IMG/VR virus record: IMGVR_UViG_3300021142_000068
Span: 1 to 42,276 of that record
Strand: one strand, 5' to 3'
Length of the DNA stretch: 42,276 nucleotides
Source: a virus
Shown: in pieces, positions 13,891 through 17,649 of the stretch
Numbering within the stretch: position 1 is the first letter of the stretch
Layout of the letters: every line of letters begins with the position of its first letter
Translations under genes and position numbers: made by a program
The notes under the pieces: generated by a model
The model's database searches: none
Seen by the model: only the letters and a program-made list of their open reading frames with translations
Told to the model about the DNA's origin: nothing

Positions 13891-14336
13891 AAATCCGATG
13901 ATGTATCTTTTACGGCGTGTAACCGATCGAGAAATTGAAATGTTGATGTTTTTGGCCTTTCCCTAGTTGTTACCTTCACTGGCAGTACGCCAGCTCGAGT
14001 AGCCTGTTGCCTAATACGGACCCATATTATTGATCGATCGTTCACGCCTTGCGGCATGCCAACCGACTTGCGCCGTTCCACCGGCAGTGTGCCACCGAAA
14101 ATGCCATAGTCAATTGTATGCGTATCTTTCATCGCATATTCAAGACATGAGTTATCTCTAAATAGGGGACATTCTTGGCAGATCTTCATTGCCAGAACCG
14201 CGTTAGCGATAGTGCGTTCTTGCTGCTCTTTCGCTGCTGGTGATGGCTTACCGCCTCGAAATGCGTGTTCTGGGAACCACCACTCTGGGTCGTATTCTTT
14301 ATTCGCGCAAGAGGGCTTAGCTCCTGGCTTAGTCAT
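13881..14336 (-). CDS. whiB: WhiB-like iron-sulfur transcription factor
   Basis: The 151-aa protein has the four WhiB cysteines (Cys10, Cys53, Cys56, Cys64) and the glycine turn 'YGIFGGT' (78-83), followed by the basic VERRK helix. DPEWWFPE after the first Cys is the usual aromatic segment. WhiB proteins bind a 4Fe-4S cluster and the main sigma factor and are confined to actinobacteria and their phages, so this gene dates the host. The last two cysteines are separated by seven residues, not the usual five. The C terminus has an extra 60 residues with basic patches. It overlaps its neighbours at both ends. Confidence 0.9.
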   Translation of the reverse strand: MTKPGAKPSCANKEYDPEWWFPEHAFRGGKPSPAAKEQQERTIANAVLAMKICQECPLFRDNSCLEYAMKDTHTIDYGIFGGTLPVERRKSVGMPQGVNDRSIIWVRIRQQATRAGVLPVKVTTRERPKTSTFQFLDRLHAVKDTSSDLWD

Positions 14337-14611
14337 TACTTATCGCTCATCTGCGCGACAGCGCGGGCGATGATCTGTACTTCAGTTTTATCACGATCAA
14401 GAGTAGATAGTGTGTCTAATCGGTTGACTAGGATCGCCAATACTTCCTCGACTGCCTTATTCCAGCCTAGTCCGTAGCCTTGCGAATGGGCTAGGTCCAA
14501 TTCATCTGATGTTGCCGTCCCTACCGCCTCTGTAGTCGGTTTAGTAGTTGCGCCGGTGATGAGTTGTCGCCACGCGTTAACTGCAAAGCTGCTTGTCTCG
14601 TATTCTGCCAT
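14336..14611 (-). CDS. 91-aa unknown protein, first gene after the inner leftward promoter
   Basis: The start at 14611 is set by the box CTAGACAGGA-N7-ATG, also found at three other starts in this block. The product is helical with a Thr/Ala-rich middle and 'GYGLGWNKAVEEVLAIL', a motif common in small actinophage proteins. One 19-bp operator-like repeat (14522-14540) lies inside the gene. Its stop is coupled to the WhiB start. Function unknown. Confidence 0.7.
   Translation of the reverse strand: MAEYETSSFAVNAWRQLITGATTKPTTEAVGTATSDELDLAHSQGYGLGWNKAVEEVLAILVNRLDTLSTLDRDKTEVQIIARAVAQMSDK
14522..14540. repeat. 19-bp operator-like repeat R1
   Basis: TACCGCCTC-tgta-GTCGGT. It is one of four copies with the pattern TACCGCCTC-N4-(G/C)(T/G)CGGT; the ends ACCG and CGGT are inverted. 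This copy lies in the coding region of the 91-aa gene. Confidence 0.7.
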
Positions 14612-14619
14612 TCTTCCGT

Positions 14620-14628
14620 CCTGTCTAG
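14620..14628 (-). promoter_or_regulatory. Start box CTAGACAGG(A), copy at gene 14611
   Basis: On the minus strand CTAGACAGGA is followed by exactly 7 nt and then ATG 14611. The AGGA core is the ribosome binding site. The conserved bases before it go beyond what ribosome binding needs. Confidence 0.7.
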
Positions 14629-14642
14629 TAGTTTGCGCTCCG

Positions 14643-14661
14643 TACCGCCTCTAGCCGCGGT
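14643..14661. repeat. 19-bp operator-like repeat R2
   Basis: TACCGCCTC-tagc-CGCGGT. It lies in the leader between the promoter at 14704-14732 and the first gene, 33 bp (about three helix turns) from R3. Confidence 0.7.
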
Positions 14662-14675
14662 AAATTGCGCCTTCA

Positions 14676-14694
14676 TACCGCCTCGGTGGTCGGT
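14676..14694. repeat. 19-bp operator-like repeat R3
   Basis: TACCGCCTC-ggtg-GTCGGT. It begins just downstream of the expected transcription start of the leftward promoter (near 14697), where a bound protein would block initiation or early elongation. Confidence 0.75.
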
Positions 14695-14703
14695 AGAGTG
14701 CTT

Positions 14704-14732
14704 AAAATAGCGATAAGGCGCGAGAGTGTCAA
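14704..14732 (-). promoter_or_regulatory. Sigma-70-type promoter, inner leftward
   Basis: On the minus strand, TTGACA (14732-14727) and TATTTT (14709-14704) are 17 nt apart. Transcription should begin near 14697 and read the 91-aa gene, WhiB and on to 11639. Two 19-bp repeats lie directly downstream in the leader, so the promoter is probably controlled. Confidence 0.85.
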
Positions 14733-14759
14733 CCCCCGCGCCCGTGTCGTGTCGCTTAG

Positions 14760-14819
14760 CTATCTTTGCCGGCAATTACACCCATCGGCAAAAGGTCGCA
14801 AGCAATCGCCGCATATCAT
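14760..14819 (-). CDS. 19-aa Cys-rich micropeptide (tentative)
   Basis: Reading leftward from ATG 14819, which overlaps the previous stop, a 19-codon frame encodes MICGDCLRPFADGCNCRQR, with C-x2-C and C-x-C. The four cysteines in so short a frame and the start-stop overlap suggest a real metal-binding micropeptide, but length alone makes this uncertain. Confidence 0.4.
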   Translation of the reverse strand: MICGDCLRPFADGCNCRQR

Positions 14820-14959
14820 ACGCCTAGCCTTTCGATTGTTTCGACAATATCGCTCTCGCTAAAGTCTAGATCGGCAAAGTCTGCCGGATCATATTGAAAA
14901 TTATCTAATAGGCAGCTTAGGGCCGCCGATATAATTAGCCGATGCTTAGTCGCATCCAT
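14816..14959 (-). CDS. 47-aa acidic small protein
   Basis: ATG 14959 sits immediately before the end of the 57-aa gene. The product has a helical start (TKHRLIISAALSCLL) and a very acidic second half (DPADFADLDFSESD). Strong negative charge in a small phage protein can point to DNA mimicry, but nothing specific supports that. The next micro-ORF overlaps its stop. Confidence 0.5.
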   Translation of the reverse strand: MDATKHRLIISAALSCLLDNFQYDPADFADLDFSESDIVETIERLGV

Positions 14960-15133
14960 TTATTCACCATCCCCGCAATCGCATAGGTGCCCACAGGTGT
15001 AGCAGACCCACATTCCTGAAAAATGCGTGAAGTATCCAAATTGAGCCACGCCATTGCGAGTTACAAAATAACGGCCGCTATCGTCCATAACTGCACCGTC
15101 TAGCTCTCGCTGCTCTTCTAGTCGTGTGCTCAT
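14960..15133 (-). CDS. 57-aa zinc-binding-type protein
   Basis: The ATG at 15133 overlaps the stop of the 149-aa gene (TAATG). The C terminus has CYTCGHLCDCGD, four closely spaced cysteines and a His that could bind zinc. The N-terminal part is charged and precedes a short beta segment, 'RYFVTRNGVAQFGYF'. Function unknown. Confidence 0.55.
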   Translation of the reverse strand: MSTRLEEQRELDGAVMDDSGRYFVTRNGVAQFGYFTHFSGMWVCYTCGHLCDCGDGE

Positions 15134-15582
15134 TAGATAGCCGCCATTTCAAGTTCTAGGGCCTTATCGTGCGCGTATTCAAGAATTAGATACGCAAGGT
15201 TATGCATCGCGCAAAATAGATAGTGAGAATTAAGGTCGGTTAGCGAAGGATTAACTTCGCCACAGAACCATTCATTCACTAGAGAATCAATCTCATCGTG
15301 CGCCCATAGGCTTAGCTCTTGCACACGGCGGTTAATGTTGCTGTAATAATCCTCAATCTCGCCATCGGCTAAGTGGATCGCTATATCGGTAGCCGTGTCG
15401 GTGTAATCCTGCTCATCGTCTAGCCAATCACTAGCGCGCTGCGACATATCTACAATTTCACCGACCCACGCGGGGCCAGCGACATAATCCGGCAACTTAT
15501 CCCAAAGGTCGCCCATCGTGCCGCTAGTCATACTTTCCGGCGTGATGGTGGCAAGTACCTGCTTAATATCTTTACCTAACAT
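15133..15582 (-). CDS. 149-aa unknown acidic protein
   Basis: The start is fixed by the box TAGACAGGA-N7-ATG. The product is rich in Asp, Glu and aromatic residues, predicted to be mostly helical, with 'GDLWDKLPDYVAG' near the N terminus and 'HYLFCAMHNLAYLILEYA' near the end. I recall no family with known function. Its acidity would allow a DNA-mimic or inhibitor role, but this is speculation. It is followed by three small coupled genes. Confidence 0.6.
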   Translation of the reverse strand: MLGKDIKQVLATITPESMTSGTMGDLWDKLPDYVAGPAWVGEIVDMSQRASDWLDDEQDYTDTATDIAIHLADGEIEDYYSNINRRVQELSLWAHDEIDSLVNEWFCGEVNPSLTDLNSHYLFCAMHNLAYLILEYAHDKALELEMAAI

Positions 15583-15588
15583 TCTTTT

Positions 15589-15599
15589 ATCCTGTCTAT
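15589..15599 (-). promoter_or_regulatory. Start box TAGACAGGATA, copy at gene 15582
   Basis: On the minus strand TAGACAGGA is followed by 7 nt and ATG 15582. It is the same arrangement as at 14611, 16320 and 16798. The 108 bases between this gene and the clamp gene otherwise hold only a partial copy (CTAGACGGG near 15619-15628). Confidence 0.7.
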
Positions 15600-15690
15600 T
15601 AGTTGTTTTATTAGGTCGGCCCGTCTAGCCGCCTACTGCCTACCCTTAACCGGTGATCGGCTAAGGATAGGCCGTAAGTATCTAACGGGT

Positions 15691-16320
15691 TTAGGCTACT
15701 TTCATCGGCATTAGCAAGAGCTGCCAGCGAATATCACCGGCAAGAGTTTCGCATAGTAGCGGCTTAAGTCGTCCGCTGGTGCGGATGATTAGCGGCACAC
15801 TCTTATCAATCGCCGGCACCTTAGCAAGATCCGCGAAATATTGCGGGTTTACACCGATTGTGTCGGATGGCTCAAAGGTGGTAGGGATAAGGTGTTCAAA
15901 AGGTGGGAAGTTACCCTGCCAGCTCAAGAATTGCACGGTGCCATCCATCGTGCTCACGGTGATCTTATCGCCATCAACCTTAAAGGTTACACGCGGGTTA
16001 AGGCTACGCTTACCGGTGAGCGGCTTGATTAGGTTGCGGATCTTTGCAATATCCTCGCGCAAGATCAACATTTCAAAGTCGGCTATATCGTCGGGGTTAT
16101 CCTGCTCAATGGTCGCGTGATCTACGCGGCCGATAAATAACCGGTAACGATCGGTCGCGGCTGCAGTGATTACACCGCCGGCACTAAATAGCTTTACGCA
16201 GGTTAGCAGCGGTAGCGATTTATCTTTACCAGCGGCGATAAGCGCACCGGTTAGTAGGTCATCAAGTAGTGGCGCGGTGATAGTGAATTGCGCGGTGGTG
16301 GTGTTTAGTGTTGTGTTCAT
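15691..16320 (-). CDS. Sliding-clamp (DNA polymerase III beta)-like protein, two-domain form
   Basis: The 209-aa protein carries two hallmarks of beta clamps: 'AAATDRYRLFIG' (A55-T-D-R-Y-R-L61, like ATDGHRLA of domain 2) and the C-terminal 'LLLMPMKVA', like VMPMRL. At 209 aa it is little more than half of a bacterial clamp (about 370 aa) and appears to lack one of the three domains. A two-domain clamp would need three subunits to make a six-domain ring, as PCNA does. It would tether polymerase to DNA and may hijack the host enzyme, as no phage polymerase is visible. Confidence 0.8.
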   Translation of the reverse strand: MNTTLNTTTAQFTITAPLLDDLLTGALIAAGKDKSLPLLTCVKLFSAGGVITAAATDRYRLFIGRVDHATIEQDNPDDIADFEMLILREDIAKIRNLIKPLTGKRSLNPRVTFKVDGDKITVSTMDGTVQFLSWQGNFPPFEHLIPTTFEPSDTIGVNPQYFADLAKVPAIDKSVPLIIRTSGRLKPLLCETLAGDIRWQLLLMPMKVA

Positions 16321-16325
16321 TACTT

Positions 16326-16340
16326 TATCCTGTCTAGTTG
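16326..16340 (-). promoter_or_regulatory. Start box CTAGACAGGATAA, copy at the clamp gene
   Basis: On the minus strand CAACTAGACAGGATAA leads to ATG 16320, again with 7 nt between AGGA and ATG. This copy matches the consensus best. Upstream lies a GATGAG/CTCATC hairpin (about 16345-16362). Confidence 0.7.
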
Positions 16341-16377
16341 TCGGATGAGATTAGGCTCATCAGCGATCGAGTCACGA

Positions 16378-16398
16378 TCGGACGGGCTTTCGCCCGTT
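16378..16398 (-). terminator. Hairpin between the small membrane genes and the clamp gene
   Basis: ACGGGC-tttc-GCCCGT forms a 6-bp stem with a tetraloop, just after the stop at 16404 in the leftward direction. No U run follows, so it is more likely a weak attenuator or processing hairpin than a full terminator. Confidence 0.5.
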
Positions 16399-16403
16399 TC
16401 GCC

Positions 16404-16562
16404 TTATTTACTTTCCGCTCTCGTAATTTCTGAAATAAGATTGTAGAAGGCGGCCGCTTTGTTAATTTCAAGTTCCTTATCTTCTTCTCTCAGCGCGAGC
16501 CAATGAGGATAAAGCACTTCTAATAAAGTCCCGCGCCACTTAGCGTCAATCTCAATTTTCAT
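16404..16562 (-). CDS. 52-aa helical small protein
   Basis: Reading leftward from ATG 16562, just after the stop of the 50-aa gene, the product is MKIEIDAKWRGTLLEV and onward, mostly amphipathic helix with many Glu and Lys residues. No motif is recognised. It is the third gene after the outer leftward promoter, and an early host-interaction role is possible by position only. Confidence 0.55.
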   Translation of the reverse strand: MKIEIDAKWRGTLLEVLYPHWLALREEDKELEINKAAAFYNLISEITRAESK

Positions 16563-16565
16563 TTC

Positions 16566-16718
16566 TTAATCCTTCCATGTTGTGCCACAAGCTACGCCGT
16601 TGGCGGTGTTGTGGCAGGTAGTAATTCTCCAATGGTGATTGAGATAGTTCACAGTTAAGAATAGGGCGGTGACGGCTAATAGCCAGACAACGACCTTTCC
16701 GCGAGTTGTGAGGCGCAT
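16566..16718 (-). CDS. 50-aa membrane protein
   Basis: ATG 16718 shares a base with the upstream stop (TAATG). The product has a basic N terminus (RLTTRGK), one hydrophobic segment at about 8-25, and a polar C-terminal domain with two cysteines (residues 35 and 44) that would lie outside the cell if the positive-inside rule holds. This could be an early superinfection-exclusion or host-envelope protein, but that is a guess from topology. Confidence 0.55.
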   Translation of the reverse strand: MRLTTRGKVVVWLLAVTALFLTVNYLNHHWRITTCHNTANGVACGTTWKD

Positions 16719-16798
16719 TAGTTAGCCGCCTTACGATCTGCAAGCGATAGCGCGGCAATAATAACCGCAAAGATTGCTACATATTGAATAAATGACAT
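16718..16798 (-). CDS. 26-aa membrane micropeptide, first gene of the outer leftward unit
   Basis: Starts at ATG 16798 behind CTAGACGGGA-N7, a variant of the start box, and 43 nt from the expected transcription start. Residues 3-19 are hydrophobic (FIQYVAIFAVIIAALSL), with a short basic tail. The promoter, ribosome site and coupled next gene all support expression. Function unknown. Confidence 0.55.
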   Translation of the reverse strand: MSFIQYVAIFAVIIAALSLADRKAAN

Positions 16799-16803
16799 TA
16801 GAT

Positions 16804-16818
16804 TATCCCGTCTAGTTA
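16804..16818 (-). promoter_or_regulatory. Start box CTAGACGGGATAA, copy at gene 16798
   Basis: On the minus strand TAACTAGACGGGATA precedes ATG 16798 with 7 nt after GGGA. It differs from the other copies by one base (G for A). Confidence 0.7.
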
Positions 16819-16847
16819 ATCGATCGGCCGTCTACCGATCTGGCACC

Positions 16848-16877
16848 AGAATAGTCGTAATTTTTGCCGCGTGTCAA
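16848..16877 (-). promoter_or_regulatory. Sigma-70-type promoter, outer leftward
   Basis: On the minus strand, TTGACA (16877-16872) and TATTCT (16853-16848) are 18 nt apart. It would start transcription near 16841 and read the small membrane genes and the clamp. The consensus quality suggests use by the host housekeeping polymerase early in infection. Confidence 0.85.
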
Positions 16878-16919
16878 TTCCTGCGCCCTTAATTTTGCAA
16901 GTGTCGCAACTGGCATGTT

Positions 16920-16936
16920 GTCTCACATATTGAGAC
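16920..16936. promoter_or_regulatory. Inverted repeat GTCTCA-N5-TGAGAC
   Basis: A perfect 6-bp inverted repeat with a 5-bp spacer (catat), about 43 bp upstream of the -35 of the outer leftward promoter. The size suits a dimeric regulator. Confidence 0.55.
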
Positions 16937-17040
16937 GAAGTGGCAGCTACTTTCTGGAAGTTTGGAGCTTGAAGTTGTCCCAGAGGCGCAACTTGCAAGG
17001 GTCAAACCTGCCGCCTTGGCGGTTTGGGTGCTGGGTTGCA

Positions 17041-17076
17041 GCTCTAAATCTGGCTCTAAATTTAGCTCTAAATCTG
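17041..17076. repeat. Three tandem 12-bp repeats (gctctaaatctg type)
   Basis: The units at 17041, 17053 and 17065 read gctctaaatctg, gctctaaattta and gctctaaatctg. Units one and three are identical. Direct repeats of about one helix turn in a non-coding region resemble iterons that bind a replication initiator. Confidence 0.75.
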
Positions 17077-17236
17077 GACCGAGTTGGTGAATCGGGCGTT
17101 CGGGTATGGACCGATAGGGTCAAAGCTACTGTCCCACCACTAACCACCAAACACCAAAGATAATCCCCTAATCCGTATATATTTATTAATAATAGGTAGC
17201 AAACCAAACCCAAACCGTGTCGAAATTGCGCAACCG

Positions 17237-17255
17237 TACCGCCTCGCAGGTCGGT
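17237..17255. repeat. 19-bp operator-like repeat R4
   Basis: TACCGCCTC-gcag-GTCGGT, with the same pattern and strand as R1-R3 some 2.5 kb away. It lies upstream of the terminase operon, so one regulator could act on both units. Confidence 0.7.
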
Positions 17256-17395
17256 GTTAGCCGTAAATCACAACCGATTGCGCGTTTAGAATAGGTTGAT
17301 CGACTCGGGGGGTTTTAAGTATTAGTAAGGTTGTATTGTATTATCCACCCAATTATTTTTTCTAAATATAGGCTCTGACCTGCGGTTTTATTTAA

Positions 17396-17411
17396 TGTGA
17401 TAAAGATCACA
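17396..17411. promoter_or_regulatory. CRP/GlxR-type operator
   Basis: TGTGAT-aaag-ATCACA is a perfect palindrome matching the TGTGA-N6-TCACA consensus of CRP-family regulators, including actinobacterial GlxR. Its centre is about 45-50 bp upstream of the -10-like TATACT at 17448, near the distance used by activators. Confidence 0.75.
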
Positions 17412-17447
17412 CACCTCAAAGCGGGAAATGTGTCTAATTTCCCACCT

Positions 17448-17458
17448 TATACTATATA
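17448..17458 (+). promoter_or_regulatory. Probable -10 region of the terminase operon
   Basis: TATACT (17448-17453) overlaps TATATA (17453-17458), followed by a G run. No good -35 lies 17-18 nt upstream, which fits an activator-dependent promoter served by the palindrome at 17396. Confidence 0.5.
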
Positions 17459-17476
17459 GGGGGTTTTGTTCGCAGA

Positions 17477-17534
17477 CGGCTGTCAGCCGGCTGCTCACCC
17501 TACCCCAACGGGGCGTAGGCTACGCCGTAGCCCC
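17477..17534 (+). other. GC hairpins in the terminase leader
   Basis: CGGCTG-t-CAGCCG (17477-17489) is followed by GGCGTA-ggc-TACGCC (17512-17526), which competes with GGGGC/GCCCC pairing at 17510-17514 and 17530-17534. The mutually exclusive pairs could form an attenuator, though no T run follows. Confidence 0.45.
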
Positions 17535-17568
17535 TTATTGCTACCCATCGGCGGCGCCCCGCGCCACC

Positions 17569-17631
17569 CATAGGATATTTACATAGGGATAACCATAGGG
17601 CGCTTAGCAGCGCCAAAAGTATCACCATAGG
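17569..17631. repeat. Four CATAGG hexamers before the terminase gene
   Basis: Copies begin at 17569, 17582, 17594 and 17626; the first three are 12-13 bp apart. The third lies within ATAACCATAGG, also at 3317-3327 in front of the replication-block promoter. Confidence 0.6.
17599..17614 (+). other. Hairpin GGCGCT-tagc-AGCGCC before the terminase start
   Basis: A 6-bp perfect stem with a 4-nt loop, ending 35 nt before the ATG at 17650. It may shield or expose the GGTGGAG ribosome site region, or act as an attenuator; only four A bases follow. Confidence 0.5.
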
Positions 17632-17649
17632 AATTAAGGCGGGTGGAGT

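Larger units (their letters stand above)
16878..17649. other. Divergent non-coding control region
   Basis: About 770 bp with no convincing gene separate the leftward block from the terminase operon. The stretch has inverted repeats (16969-16991 AAGTTG/CAACTT; 16999-17021 around CCGCC-tt-GGCGG), a triple 12-bp repeat, AT-rich tracts near 17170-17200 and 17340-17395, a CRP-type palindrome, a 19-bp operator-like repeat, GC hairpins and CATAGG repeats before the terminase start. It is the best candidate for a replication origin plus late-operon control. ORFs here look like repeat-driven noise. Confidence 0.65.

Noticed and set aside
14521-14775. An 84-aa leftward frame
   Set aside because: It spans the promoter at 14704-14732 and overlaps the better-supported 91-aa gene in another frame, with no family resemblance.
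16864-17163. A 99-aa rightward frame (and antisense frames at 16816-16998 and 16947-17213) in the control region
   Set aside because: They run through inverted repeats and the 12-bp tandem repeat, which yields runs such as LALNLALNL; there is no good ribosome site, and the promoter at 16848 lies across them.
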